Positions 15,885-24,972 of a stretch of 64,000 nucleotides of DNA are shown one piece after another. Origin of the DNA: Jejuia rubra. GTDB lineage: Bacteria; Bacteroidota; Bacteroidia; Flavobacteriales; Flavobacteriaceae. The position numbers and the translations under genes were made by a program. Location: NCBI RefSeq assembly GCF_042684665.1, contig NZ_JBHULY010000005.1, positions 434,001-498,000 on the forward strand. The letters run 5' to 3'. The number at the start of each line of letters is the position of its first letter. Position 1 is the stretch's first letter. Below the pieces are notes generated by a model. That model saw only the letters and a program-made list of their open reading frames with translations, made no database searches and had not been told where the DNA came from.

Positions 15885-17849
15885 TTACTCTATGTCTTCC
15901 CCTAGGGACCATTTTAAAGGCGTGTTGGAATTGGCGGAGGATACGCGAACATAGCCTTGCATTTCCTGATGTAGCGCCGAACAGAAATCTGTACAATAAA
16001 ATGGCCAAACGCCAACTTGTTTTGGCTCCCATAAAAACGTTTCGGTTTGCCCTGGCATAATCAATAATTCTGAAGTATTGGCTCCAATCATACTTACACC
16101 ATGGGGTACATCATAGTCTTGTTCCAAATTTGTAACATGGAAATAGACTTTGTCTCCAACTTTAATGCCTTCAATATTGTCGGGAGAAAAATGGCTGCGA
16201 ATCATTGTCATGTAGACATGAACCGTGTTGCCATCGCGCACCACTTTTGTGTCGGCTTCATTTAGAGTAGCATACGGATGCTTATTTTCTTCTAATTTGA
16301 ACAGTTTTTTTGAACGGGGTTTTATTAAATCCGCTGGACATCCTGCGGCATAATGGGGTTCGCCAACTGTTGGGAAATCCAACAAGAGTTCCATTTTGTC
16401 GCCCGAGATATCATATAGTTGAGCGGATTGGGTAACCTCTGGACCGGTAGGTAAATAGCGGTCTTTGGTAATTTTGTTCATGGCTACCACATATTTCCCG
16501 AATGGCTTTTGTGAGTTACCACCTGGTATCATCAAGTGCCCGACGGAATAGTAACATGGTTGTCTATCCACAACTTCCCAAGTACCCAGCTTCCATTTTA
16601 CAACTTCAGAAGAAATAAAGAATGTGGTATAGGCATTTCCCTTGCCGTCAAATTCAGTATGTAGTGGACCTAATCCTGGTTGCTCTACCACACCAGCCAA
16701 TGAGGCATCAAAATCTATAATTGGAATACCGTAGGCATCACCAGCAAAGGATTTGTTTTTAATCGCATCCAACATTTTGGTGAATGAATGCACTGTTAAA
16801 TTTGCAGACAGTTTACCGCTTCCTACAATGTATTCACCGCTTGGGTCAACGTCACATCCGTGAGGCGATTTTGGTGTTGGCATCAAAAATACAGCTCCTG
16901 GAACGTCCAAAGGATTTACGGTAAGCACTTCTTTTTTTATGGTTGAAGTGGCCATGTGTGTACTTTCATCATATACGTTATGTGCATAATTGGATGGCAT
17001 CATTTTACCACCGCCGTTATTCACGTATTCCTCGATTTTTTTCCAGTTTACGGCCGCAATAAAATCTTTGTCATTTTGTGAGGCATTTACCTCCATAAGC
17101 GTACTGGCTTCTTCAGTGTTATAGGTAGAAAAGAAGAACCATCCATGAGATTTACCACGTCCTGGATGTGATAAATCATAATCAAAACCGGGCATGATCA
17201 ACTGGAATTTAATGTCCATGTGTCCGTGCTCTGGCTCTACGGAAATAAATGTTAAAGCACCTTTAAAGTTGCCTTTATAGTCCTTAATAGGCATATCCTT
17301 TTGAGGAATCGGTACAGAGAAACGGGTTCCTGCTACCACATATTCTGTGTTTTCAGTAACGAAAGAAGAACTGTGGTTACCTGCACTGTTAGGTACTTCT
17401 ATAATTTCGGTCGTTTCAAAAGTGGATAGATCGATTTTTGCAATACGGGGGGTGTTGTTTCCGTTAATAAATACCCAACGCCCATCGATAACACCATTGG
17501 TTTGTGAAATATCGGGGTGATGTGAATCGTCCCAAGGTACAAACCCGTGGGAAGTATTCAGCATGGGCTTGGTTTCTTCATTATAGCCCCATGCTTTTTC
17601 GGCATCTTGTGAAAATACTGGAATTACTTTAAACAGCCTTCCTGAAGGTAATCCGTACACAGATAATTGTCCGCTGAATCCCCCGGAAATAAAGGCGTAA
17701 AACTCGTCATGCTCCCCTGGGGCAACGTAAACTTTTTCAGCTACATTGCCAGCAAGTGCACCTGATTTTTTTTTGGAAGTGGTGTTGCAACTGGTTACCG
17801 CAACCAGCAAACAAAGTATGGCAACAACTGATTTTAATATGGTTTTCAT
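15885..17849 (-). CDS. nosZ: NosZ, nitrous oxide reductase, clade II (Sec-exported)
   Basis: NosZ reduces N2O to N2 in the periplasm, the last step of denitrification. The 654-residue protein has a Sec-type lipoprotein signal (LLVAVTSC) rather than a Tat signal, which marks clade II. The N-terminal seven-bladed propeller supplies His ligands for CuZ (for example DDSHHPD). The C-terminal cupredoxin domain has the CuA motif CTDFCSALHQEM (C619, C623, H627, M630). A fasciclin gene and a cytochrome c gene precede it in the same operon. All key residues I can check are present. Confidence 0.97.
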   Translation of the reverse strand: MKTILKSVVAILCLLVAVTSCNTTSKKKSGALAGNVAEKVYVAPGEHDEFYAFISGGFSGQLSVYGLPSGRLFKVIPVFSQDAEKAWGYNEETKPMLNTSHGFVPWDDSHHPDISQTNGVIDGRWVFINGNNTPRIAKIDLSTFETTEIIEVPNSAGNHSSSFVTENTEYVVAGTRFSVPIPQKDMPIKDYKGNFKGALTFISVEPEHGHMDIKFQLIMPGFDYDLSHPGRGKSHGWFFFSTYNTEEASTLMEVNASQNDKDFIAAVNWKKIEEYVNNGGGKMMPSNYAHNVYDESTHMATSTIKKEVLTVNPLDVPGAVFLMPTPKSPHGCDVDPSGEYIVGSGKLSANLTVHSFTKMLDAIKNKSFAGDAYGIPIIDFDASLAGVVEQPGLGPLHTEFDGKGNAYTTFFISSEVVKWKLGTWEVVDRQPCYYSVGHLMIPGGNSQKPFGKYVVAMNKITKDRYLPTGPEVTQSAQLYDISGDKMELLLDFPTVGEPHYAAGCPADLIKPRSKKLFKLEENKHPYATLNEADTKVVRDGNTVHVYMTMIRSHFSPDNIEGIKVGDKVYFHVTNLEQDYDVPHGVSMIGANTSELLIMPGQTETFLWEPKQVGVWPFYCTDFCSALHQEMQGYVRVSSANSNTPLKWSLGEDIE

Positions 17850-17878
17850 GTCTTATATTTTTTAGTTAGAAATAGTGG

Positions 17879-18451
17879 TTATTCAGATGGAGGTAACAAT
17901 ACTTTATCAATCACATGCACGACGCCGTTACCGGCCTTGACGGTACCCAAAATATTTGCGCCACCAATTACCGGTTTCCCATCCACAACTTCAACCTTTA
18001 CATATTGATTGTTGGCTTGCCCCAGTTTTGGGAGCTTGGTCAAAATGGTAGTGCTTAAATTTCCCGGAGTGACATGGTATTTAAGGATATTGGCCAAAGT
18101 GGCTTTGTTTTCAGGTTTCACTAAATTTTCCACGGTGCCTTCAGGAAGGGCAGCAAACGCCGCGTCTGTGGGTGCAAAAACTGTAAGCGGGCCAACATTT
18201 ACCAGTGCGTTTTCTACCTCAGCCGCCTGAACTGCGGCTACAAGAGTTTTATGGTCAGGTGAACCTATGGCAATTTGCAAACAATTAGGTGTCCCTTCAT
18301 CATCCTGAATAAAGGCTTGTCCTGTTTTTTCGGATGGTGCTTCAGAATTTGTGTCTGTAGAGGTCGAAGAAGTTGCTTTGGTTTCATTTTTACAAGCGCA
18401 GAGTAATGCTGTCACCATAAAAAGGAAACACAGATGTTTTAGAGTTTTCAT
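17879..18451 (-). CDS. Fasciclin-domain lipoprotein of the nos operon
   Basis: The 190-residue lipoprotein (lipobox LLCAC) holds one fasciclin (FAS1) domain with the H1 motif LTVFAPTDAAFAALP and H2-like end NGVVHVIDKVLLPP. FAS1 domains serve in adhesion or protein contacts in the envelope. It lies 29 bases before nosZ and 6 bases after the cytochrome gene. A scaffold or partner role for NosZ in the periplasm is a reasonable guess, but no function is known to me. Confidence 0.9.
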   Translation of the reverse strand: MKTLKHLCFLFMVTALLCACKNETKATSSTSTDTNSEAPSEKTGQAFIQDDEGTPNCLQIAIGSPDHKTLVAAVQAAEVENALVNVGPLTVFAPTDAAFAALPEGTVENLVKPENKATLANILKYHVTPGNLSTTILTKLPKLGQANNQYVKVEVVDGKPVIGGANILGTVKAGNGVVHVIDKVLLPPSE

Positions 18452-18457
18452 ATTTAG

Positions 18458-18952
18458 TTATTTGAGTGTTCTAAAATATTCCAATACGGCCCTGGCCTCT
18501 TCCTCAGTTAGATTTTGATTTGCCATGGGAGAGCCGTTAAATTCAATCAATAAAGCTTTAGCTAGAGGATCTTTTTGGGTCATTTCCTCGGGGTTTAAAA
18601 TCATGTTCATGACCCATTCAGGGGAACGACGCTCCAAAATTCCTGTAGGCGCAGGTCCGATAAATTTCTTATCCGCGCGATGGCAGGCTGTACACAATTT
18701 TTTAAATACATCGGCGCCTTTGGTTGCCATAGCTTGATCTATCTCTGCGGGAAGTGTTAAAGATGTGATGGACCCAATACCTTTGTTATTCAGGTCGACG
18801 GTTTTGGATGCTGGTATTTTTTTTGCAGTATTATCTACCTTTTTTTCTGTTTTTGTGGGAAGTTTTATTTTTTCCTTCTTTTTCTCTTCTTTGCCACCGC
18901 AACTGAGGATTAACATAATACAAAGTGCAGAAATTAGTTTTAGTGTTTTCAT
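18458..18952 (-). CDS. Monoheme cytochrome c lipoprotein, probable electron donor to NosZ
   Basis: The 164-residue lipoprotein (lipobox LILSC) has a Lys/Glu-rich linker and a class I cytochrome c domain with heme motif CTACH (residues 87-91) and a candidate axial Met in GSPMANQNL. It is first in the nos operon, so it most likely carries electrons to NosZ in the periplasm. On the minus strand a TATTTTTG -7-like box (18981-18974) lies 22 bases upstream of the ATG, without a good -33 box, which fits a controlled promoter. Confidence 0.92.
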   Translation of the reverse strand: MKTLKLISALCIMLILSCGGKEEKKKEKIKLPTKTEKKVDNTAKKIPASKTVDLNNKGIGSITSLTLPAEIDQAMATKGADVFKKLCTACHRADKKFIGPAPTGILERRSPEWVMNMILNPEEMTQKDPLAKALLIEFNGSPMANQNLTEEEARAVLEYFRTLK

Positions 18953-18999
18953 AATAAATAGCCTTTAATCCAGCAAAAATAGATAGCTGCACTTGAAAA

Positions 19000-19021
19000 A
19001 AATATGATTAAAATCATATTT
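19000..19021. promoter_or_regulatory. Palindromic putative operator between the nos operon and the Rrf2 regulator
   Basis: Perfect 10-base arms AAATATGATT and AATCATATTT flank a 2-base AA centre. The site sits about 20 bases upstream of the -7-like box for the nos operon and 50 bases from the ATG of the divergent Rrf2 gene. Shape and content are like NsrR-type operators. Binding by the neighbouring regulator is inferred. Confidence 0.65.
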
Positions 19022-19071
19022 AGGATAAAAACATCCTTTTTTTATGTAATGGATTTTGATTATTTTCGAGT

Positions 19072-19503
19072 ATGCTTTCAAATTCATCTAAATATGCTGT
19101 AAAAGCGGTACTTTTCCTGGCCTTGAATTCTAGTGCCGAAAATAAAGTAAGTGTAAAGGATATTTCGGATCCGATAAACGTGCCTCAGGCTTATGTTGCA
19201 AAATTGTTGCAGGCTTTGGCAAAAGAGGGTATTATTTCTTCCACCAGAGGCCCGAAAGGTGGATTCTATTTAAGCGATGAAGATTTGGCACATTCAATTA
19301 TCAGTATCATTAAAGTAATTGATGGTGAAAAGAGGCTGACGTCCTGTTTATTAAGTTTGGAAAATTGTAATGAAGGAAAACCTTGTCCGCTACATGACAT
19401 CTTGAGTGTTTCCCGAAACCACATCATAGAACAATTGCAAACAAAATCCATAAGGGATTTGGCCCTTAGCGTAAAATCTGGCCGTGCGTTTTTGCCTCTT
19501 TAG
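19072..19503 (+). CDS. Rrf2-family regulator, NsrR-like
   Basis: The 143-residue protein has a winged helix (VSVKDISDPINVPQAYVAKL) and a cysteine cluster CLLSLENCNEGKPC, that is C-x6-C-x5-C, able to hold an Fe-S cluster. This arrangement is that of NsrR and IscR, which sense nitric oxide or Fe-S status. It is transcribed away from the nos operon across a 119-base gap holding a palindrome, and a RIC gene lies 11 kb away. I therefore favour an NO-responsive regulator of nos, but IscR-like sensing is not excluded. Confidence 0.9.
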   Translation: MLSNSSKYAVKAVLFLALNSSAENKVSVKDISDPINVPQAYVAKLLQALAKEGIISSTRGPKGGFYLSDEDLAHSIISIIKVIDGEKRLTSCLLSLENCNEGKPCPLHDILSVSRNHIIEQLQTKSIRDLALSVKSGRAFLPL

Positions 19504-19505
19504 TC

Positions 19506-20015
19506 TTAAAAGAAGAACCGAATAAAAGGTACCCAAGGGTCAATATAAATACTTTTGTCGCTGTCATGAAGCACATTGTATCTCACTCCAACAATTATGT
19601 TGCCACTTCTATATCCAGCCCCGAGAAATAGGGCGGGCGACCAATAATTGTCGTCAGTTGCATTGATATTGATGTCGTACCTTCGGCTTACATTGAGTTG
19701 TTCAAATTCACCAGAAAGTTGTATTTCGGGTATAACGTTATAAAGGCCAATAAGACTACCGCCCAAAACGGTGGTTTTATAAACATCTTTTTGATTGTTG
19801 AAAGTAGCATTCAATCCAACACCCAAAGCAAATTGTTCGTCAAATTGGTAAATGGCACTCGGTGCAATAGTAGCCCCAAAAAAGCCATTGCCAAAATTGA
19901 GACCAATTCCACCACCATATCTAACGTTTTTCCAAAACTCATTTTGATCCTTCTGGGCTTGGCCAAAAAAGCAAAACAATAAAAAGGCACAAAGGATTTG
20001 TTTACGAAATAGCAT
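19506..20015 (-). CDS. Small outer-membrane beta-barrel protein, function unknown
   Basis: The 169-residue protein has a signal peptide (FLLFCFFGQAQ) and alternating hydrophobic and polar strands with many Gly and aromatic residues (GGGIGLNFGNGFFGATIAPS), ending in FIRFFF. That is the pattern of an eight-strand outer-membrane barrel with a terminal Phe. It converges on the Rrf2 gene with two bases between stops. No specific family or role is recognised. Confidence 0.8.
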   Translation of the reverse strand: MLFRKQILCAFLLFCFFGQAQKDQNEFWKNVRYGGGIGLNFGNGFFGATIAPSAIYQFDEQFALGVGLNATFNNQKDVYKTTVLGGSLIGLYNVIPEIQLSGEFEQLNVSRRYDININATDDNYWSPALFLGAGYRSGNIIVGVRYNVLHDSDKSIYIDPWVPFIRFFF

Positions 20016-20051
20016 CTTCTTTTTTCACTAAAGATAGTGGATTTTGGGCAT

Positions 20052-20077
20052 AAAAAAACCACGCTGGCGTAGCGCGG
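20052..20077 (-). terminator. Putative intrinsic terminator downstream of the OmpA-family gene
   Basis: The stem CCACGCT/AGCGCGG (one mismatch, 5-base loop) is followed on the minus strand by a run of seven T. It lies about 195 bases past the stop of the OmpA-family gene and upstream of the barrel gene. Confidence 0.6.
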
Positions 20078-20271
20078 TATATTTTTATGGATATTAATTA
20101 ATATTAAATGTTTTCGTTTGCTTTTAAATTCAGAATCAAAAATAGACTTACTATATATTTGTCACAACCTTTAAATCCTAATTTTAGACAACAGGACGAA
20201 TTACTCGTTTAAAGCCTAAAATGAAATACCGTTAATCTATTCGTCGATAATTTAGTGTAGCCCGCTTTTAG

Positions 20272-21876
20272 TTAATCCAAAATAATGAACTCCACCCTCC
20301 TATTGGCTTGCAGTTCCTCGTCGGTACAATTGGATTTACAATCTATTTTTGGTTGACGTTCGCCGTAACCTTTTGACTTTAGTCTGTTTTTGCTGATACC
20401 ATTTTTGATGAGATACTTTACCGCAGAAACTGCGCGCCTGTCAGATAGTTTTAGGTTATAGCTGTCGCTACCTTTATTATCGGTGTGCGCATTTATAGCC
20501 AGTTGCATTTTCGGGTTTTCTGTTAGTACCTTAACAATCTTGTTCATCGAAATATGGGATTCTTCCTTAAGACTCCATTTATTGAAATCGAAGTAAATGT
20601 TTTCGATGACGATAGCCAATTTGTCATCCACTTCTGCAATAACAGGAGCAGTGGTTTCAAGCTCGAAATTTTTGTCATATACAGTGTCAAAACCTTTGCT
20701 AGAAAAGAAATTAAATGTCATATTGATGAAGCCATCTTTTTCCGTAGAAATGGTGTAGTTTTCAAACGGGACTACTTCAAAACTAAAACGTCCGCTTTCA
20801 TCTGTTAACTTTCTGGCAACCTCAATACCATCTTCGTCTTTAACTATGACCAGAGTATTTGGAAGTTTTATCCGCGTTTCAGAATCTAAAACTGTACCTT
20901 TTAGGGATTGCTCAACCTTATCTCGGGTTACGGTGTAAATGTCATGTCTCCCTTTACCGTTAGGTTTGTTTGAGGACATATAGCCTTTGTGTCTTGCAGC
21001 CAAGAAATAGGCTACTTCATCATAACGGGTATTTATGGTATTACCTAAATTTCTTGGAGACTTATAACCTGTTCTTAAAATTCTACTCATAAAAACATCG
21101 TAGCCACCTATATTTTGGTGCCCTTTTGACGAAAAATACAAATACTTACCATCTAAAGATAATGATGGATATTTTTCGTTGGAAGCCGTATTAACGTTTG
21201 GCCCAAGATTTTTTGGCGTTCCCAAGGAACCGTCAGGCATCACCTCGGAAACATAAATATCATAACCCCCAAACGAATCTGCGCGATTGGAAGAAAAATA
21301 CAGTTTATCCCCTTTCGGACTCATGTAAGGCGTTTCAATGGATACATTTTTATCGTTAATGCTTAGGAGTTTTTGGTTAATCCAGTTGCCATGGGAATCT
21401 TGCTCTAGCTCAGCTTTGTATAATTTGTACTCCAATGAATTTTCCTGTGAGCTTCGGGTAAAATAAACCGTTTTTCTATCCGGTGAAAAGGTAAGTTGAT
21501 CCTCGCTATCCTTCGTATTCAATATCCTGGAAAAGAGCAACGGAGAACTCAATTGGCCGTTATCCTCAATATCTAAACAGAACAAATCCTTATAAGCCTC
21601 ATTTGTTTTTGGATCAATTTTGGCCAATCCTCCAATCTTTTTTGAGGATACCATAATTAATTTATTCATAAAAAAGCCCGAGCCGAACTCTGAAAATTTG
21701 GTATTTACGCCGGCGTCTAAAACCTCGAATTGAAATCCGTTTGCACCAATTTCAGCTTCACTTGAAACATCTGGAATATTTGGTAAATTAAGCTCGGCTG
21801 TAAAATCTGAAGAAGTACTTTGACCTATGGATAAATTGAACACAAATAGGGCTAGTAAGAGTAACTTGGTTCTCAT
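20272..21876 (-). CDS. OmpA-family protein with PD40 repeats
   Basis: The 534-residue protein has a signal peptide (ALFVFNLSIGQ), then WD40-like PD40 repeats (DRKTVYFTRSSQ; GDKLYFSSNRADSFGGYDIY; DGKYLYFSSKGH), a carboxypeptidase-regulatory-like domain near residues 330-400 and a C-terminal OmpA peptidoglycan-binding domain (NAHTDNKGSDSYN ... LSDRRA). It resembles PorE-type envelope proteins but lacks the N-terminal TPR part, so I do not claim a type IX secretion role. A TATTTTTG box (21914-21907) upstream is a possible -7 element. Confidence 0.9.
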   Translation of the reverse strand: MRTKLLLLALFVFNLSIGQSTSSDFTAELNLPNIPDVSSEAEIGANGFQFEVLDAGVNTKFSEFGSGFFMNKLIMVSSKKIGGLAKIDPKTNEAYKDLFCLDIEDNGQLSSPLLFSRILNTKDSEDQLTFSPDRKTVYFTRSSQENSLEYKLYKAELEQDSHGNWINQKLLSINDKNVSIETPYMSPKGDKLYFSSNRADSFGGYDIYVSEVMPDGSLGTPKNLGPNVNTASNEKYPSLSLDGKYLYFSSKGHQNIGGYDVFMSRILRTGYKSPRNLGNTINTRYDEVAYFLAARHKGYMSSNKPNGKGRHDIYTVTRDKVEQSLKGTVLDSETRIKLPNTLVIVKDEDGIEVARKLTDESGRFSFEVVPFENYTISTEKDGFINMTFNFFSSKGFDTVYDKNFELETTAPVIAEVDDKLAIVIENIYFDFNKWSLKEESHISMNKIVKVLTENPKMQLAINAHTDNKGSDSYNLKLSDRRAVSAVKYLIKNGISKNRLKSKGYGERQPKIDCKSNCTDEELQANRRVEFIILD

Positions 21877-22004
21877 AAAGCGAGGGTTTAAGGATTAACT
21901 AAAACACAAAAATATCAGAGATTCAAGAGGTTATGAAAAAACTTGGACTAATCGCAGGTTAATTCGTTAACTGTCTGGTGTTGAGAGTATTCTGACAACA
22001 AAAA

Positions 22005-23519
22005 TCAGACGTTCAGTTTTAATAAATCGTCCAAATAATCCCGGGTGTTTGAAAGTCGGGGCACTTTATGTTGCCCTCCCAATTTATTATTTTGCTTCAA
22101 CCAGTCGTGGAAGAGTTTTGGCCGGGCTACGTTTATGGTGGGTTTGTTTAAGGTAATATTATTGTAGCGTTTTGCTTCGTAATCCGAATTCAGCGATTTC
22201 AAGGCATTGTCAAACAGTTCATTAAAATAGTCCAAATCCTTTGGGGGTGTTTTAAACTCAATCAGCCATTCGTGAGCGCCTTTTTCCTTGCCTTCCATAA
22301 AAATTGGGGCGGCCGTAAAATCCACAATTTCCGCTTCAGTGCGGTGGCACACTTTTTTAAGAGCGCTTTCAGCATTTTCGATAATCAATTCTTCACCAAA
22401 GACGTTGATGTGGTGTTTAGTCCTTCCCGAAATTTTAATCCGATAAGGATACAAAGAGGTGAACCGAATAGTGTCTCCAATTTTATAGCGCCACAAACCT
22501 GCATTCGTTGTAATGATGATGGCGTAGTTTTTATTGAGCTGGACTTCGCTTAATGGAATGGCTTTTTCTTCAGCAGTGGCATAAACATCCATAGGGATAA
22601 ACTCGTAAAATATCCCATAGTCCAGCATCAGCAAAAGTTCATCAGAATTATTTTGGTCCTGAATCGCAAAGAAGCCTTCAGAGGCATTATAGATTTCATA
22701 ATACTTAAAATCTTTCTTTGGAAGTATTTTTTTGTACTGATCTGCATACGGCACAAAACTGACACCTCCATGAAAATACACTTCCAGATTTGGCCAAACA
22801 TCCAATAGACTCTGTTTTCCGGTAGTTTCCAGAACATTGTTTAATAGTACCAGCATCCATGAAGGGACTCCGGCCAAACTAGTCACGTTTTCTTCAATAG
22901 TTTCATCCACAATGGCCTGCATTTTGTGTTCCCAATCGCTCATTAAGGAGACTTTATTGCTCGGTGTGCTGCTAAATTCGGCCCAAAAAGGCATATTGTC
23001 AATCAAAATGGCCGAAAGGTCGCCAAAAATAGTGCCGTTTTCCTTATACAATTCTTTGCTGCCGCCTAGGCGCAAACTCTTTCCTGTGAATAATTGAGAG
23101 TCTTCATTATTATTCAAATACATGCATAATAAATCCTTGCTGGCGGCGTAGTGACAATCCTCTAAGGATTCTTCACTTACGGGGATAAATTTGCTTTTTG
23201 CACGAGTAGTCCCGCTAGACTTTGCAAACCATTTAATTGGGGTGGGCCAAAATAGGTTGGGTTCCCCTCTGCGCGAACGCTCTATAATATCCTGCCAGCC
23301 ATCATAATTCTTAATTGGCACACGTTCAGCAAAGGTTTTATAGTCTTTAATGGAATTAAACCCATATTGTCTGCCGATTTCGGTATTTTTAGCAAAATCT
23401 ATCAGAGTTAATAACAATTCATTCTGGACTTCATTGGGGTATTTCAAAAACAATTCAATTTGATGAAATCGCTTTTTGAGGAACCAGGATGCAATGGAAT
23501 TAACTAACGGAATTGGCAT
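22005..23519 (-). CDS. GH3 auxin-responsive-promoter family protein (acyl-adenylating enzyme)
   Basis: The 504-residue cytosolic protein belongs to the GH3 family of the ANL adenylating superfamily, which in plants joins hormones to amino acids. Visible motifs are SSGTTRAKSKFIPVS (ATP phosphate loop) near residue 103, YNASEGFFA near residue 279 and WRYKIGDTIRFTS near residue 348. The bacterial substrate is not known. The name is unrelated to glycoside hydrolase family 3. It is divergent from the DUF2797 gene, with 43 bases between. Confidence 0.92.
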   Translation of the reverse strand: MPIPLVNSIASWFLKKRFHQIELFLKYPNEVQNELLLTLIDFAKNTEIGRQYGFNSIKDYKTFAERVPIKNYDGWQDIIERSRRGEPNLFWPTPIKWFAKSSGTTRAKSKFIPVSEESLEDCHYAASKDLLCMYLNNNEDSQLFTGKSLRLGGSKELYKENGTIFGDLSAILIDNMPFWAEFSSTPSNKVSLMSDWEHKMQAIVDETIEENVTSLAGVPSWMLVLLNNVLETTGKQSLLDVWPNLEVYFHGGVSFVPYADQYKKILPKKDFKYYEIYNASEGFFAIQDQNNSDELLLMLDYGIFYEFIPMDVYATAEEKAIPLSEVQLNKNYAIIITTNAGLWRYKIGDTIRFTSLYPYRIKISGRTKHHINVFGEELIIENAESALKKVCHRTEAEIVDFTAAPIFMEGKEKGAHEWLIEFKTPPKDLDYFNELFDNALKSLNSDYEAKRYNNITLNKPTINVARPKLFHDWLKQNNKLGGQHKVPRLSNTRDYLDDLLKLNV

Positions 23520-23562
23520 TTTTATGCTATCTTTAGGTTTCTAAAATAATACTTTTTTTTAT

Positions 23563-24357
23563 ATGACCTATCAGGGTGTTTTACGGAAAATGGAGACCGA
23601 ATTTTCCAGTCCAATTCAATACTATTTGGTGTTTGATCATGATTTTATCAACGTCAACCAACTGTTGAACAAGCGCATAAAAATGCAGTTTGTAAAGTAC
23701 CAATGTTTGAATTGTGGATTAGACAAGCCGATATATCGCCAAGGTTTTGACAAACAATGCTTTTATGAAACCGCTCAAGCAGGGGAATGGATTATGCGCC
23801 CTGAGTTGAGCACCGCCCATTTAGGAAAAGAGGATCGTGATTTGGAATACGAAAAGCAGGTGCAGTTGCAACCCCATATTGTGTATTTGGCCAATTCCAG
23901 TAATGTAAAAGTTGGGGTGACCCGAAAAAGCCAAGTGCCTACCCGTTGGATAGACCAAGGTGCGCACGAGGCCATTGAAATTGTGGAGGTGCCCAACCGC
24001 TATTTGGCGGGCATTACCGAGGTGGCCTTAAAAGACCATGTAAGCGATAAAACCAATTGGCGCACCATGCTTAAAAATGAAATTAAGGATGAAAATTTGG
24101 TGGAGTGGCGTGAGCGCTTGAAGTCTTTTATCCCAGATGAGGTTGCGGATTATTTTATTGAAAGCAACTCCGAAACCAATTTGGAATTCCCTGTTCAAAA
24201 GTACCCCGAAAAACCAAAAAGTTTAAACATTAAAAAAGAGGAATCTTACGAAGGAACACTGGTGGGTGTAAAAGGGCAGTATTTGATTTTTGAAGACCAA
24301 ACGGTGTTTAATGTACGGGCGAATGAAGGGTTGGTGGTTGAAATTTCAATAATTTAG
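23563..24357 (+). CDS. DUF2797 family protein
   Basis: The 264-residue protein has a Cys-based motif (CLNCG near residue 49 and Cys 66) that may bind zinc, and a central part reading HIVYLANSSNVKVGVTRKSQVPTRWIDQGA. That part looks like the GIY-YIG/MUG113 pattern of nuclease-like folds, but this is only my reading by eye. The family has no known function. No signal peptide or membrane segment is seen. Confidence 0.9.
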   Translation: MTYQGVLRKMETEFSSPIQYYLVFDHDFINVNQLLNKRIKMQFVKYQCLNCGLDKPIYRQGFDKQCFYETAQAGEWIMRPELSTAHLGKEDRDLEYEKQVQLQPHIVYLANSSNVKVGVTRKSQVPTRWIDQGAHEAIEIVEVPNRYLAGITEVALKDHVSDKTNWRTMLKNEIKDENLVEWRERLKSFIPDEVADYFIESNSETNLEFPVQKYPEKPKSLNIKKEESYEGTLVGVKGQYLIFEDQTVFNVRANEGLVVEISII

Positions 24358-24423
24358 GGTGATTATTTTAACGAGTCACTAACATATATTGCCGGGATTC
24401 TTTATTATCTTGTAAAGAAAAAA

Positions 24424-24642
24424 ATGAAAATTCCAGCACTATTTTATGTGGCACTCACCACGTTTCTGTTGATCCTTTTAACTGTAATGATTTCCATGGA
24501 TATGGCTTTCACCGGGGTGTTTTACACGATGTGTTTAGGGCAGGCTTTGGTGGTTGTGATGGTGTACAAAGTTTTAAAAGACCGATATACCACGGACAAA
24601 ACCTTCGAGCATTTTTATGAGGATTATCCCATTCCACATTAA
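24424..24642 (+). CDS. Small two-helix membrane protein
   Basis: The 72-residue product has two hydrophobic segments (YVALTTFLLILLTVMIS and GVFYTMCLGQALVVVMVY) and a charged C-terminal tail. It has an ATG start and a bidirectional terminator after its stop, which supports a real gene. No function is recognised. Confidence 0.75.
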   Translation: MKIPALFYVALTTFLLILLTVMISMDMAFTGVFYTMCLGQALVVVMVYKVLKDRYTTDKTFEHFYEDYPIPH

Positions 24643-24650
24643 GACAGGCA

Positions 24651-24688
24651 AAAAAATCCCGTTTACATTCAAGCAAACGGGATTTTTT
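24651..24688. terminator. Bidirectional intrinsic terminator
   Basis: Perfect 14-base arms AAAAAATCCCGTTT and AAACGGGATTTTTT enclose a 10-base loop. The A and T tracts let it stop transcripts from both sides: the small membrane protein gene (plus) and rpsU (minus). Confidence 0.9.
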
Positions 24689-24709
24689 ATTTATCAAGAA
24701 AGAAGACGT

Positions 24710-24904
24710 TTAAATATCCTCTTGGTCCCTTAAACTTTGAATATAGGCTGCTTTTTGAATCTCGCGGCGTCTTTTTACTGAAGGCTTTGTGAAGTGTTGC
24801 CTTTCCCTAAGATTTTGCATCACTTGAATGTTTCTGTGTTTACGCTTATAACGTTTTAAGGCGCGCTCTATATTTTCGCCATCTTTTACAATAATTTTTA
24901 GCAT
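24710..24904 (-). CDS. rpsU: 30S ribosomal protein S21
   Basis: The 64-residue basic protein matches S21 along its length (IIVKDGENIERALKRYKRK; TKPSVKRRREIQKAAY). S21 binds the 30S platform near the anti-Shine-Dalgarno end of 16S rRNA and affects initiation. The length is normal for Bacteroidota. Confidence 0.97.
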   Translation of the reverse strand: MLKIIVKDGENIERALKRYKRKHRNIQVMQNLRERQHFTKPSVKRRREIQKAAYIQSLRDQEDI

Positions 24905-24972
24905 ATGCGTGGTTTATTTAATTTGGTATAATCCTTTAAAATGGCGAAGTTGAGACTTTTAATCTCGAAAAC

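Noticed and set aside
20272..21876. OmpA/PD40 protein as type IX secretion component PorE
   Set aside because: Domain order is similar, but the N-terminal TPR region of PorE is missing and no other por genes are near.
22005..23519. GH3 label read as glycoside hydrolase family 3
   Set aside because: The sequence has ANL adenylating motifs; the name refers to the plant auxin-response gene.
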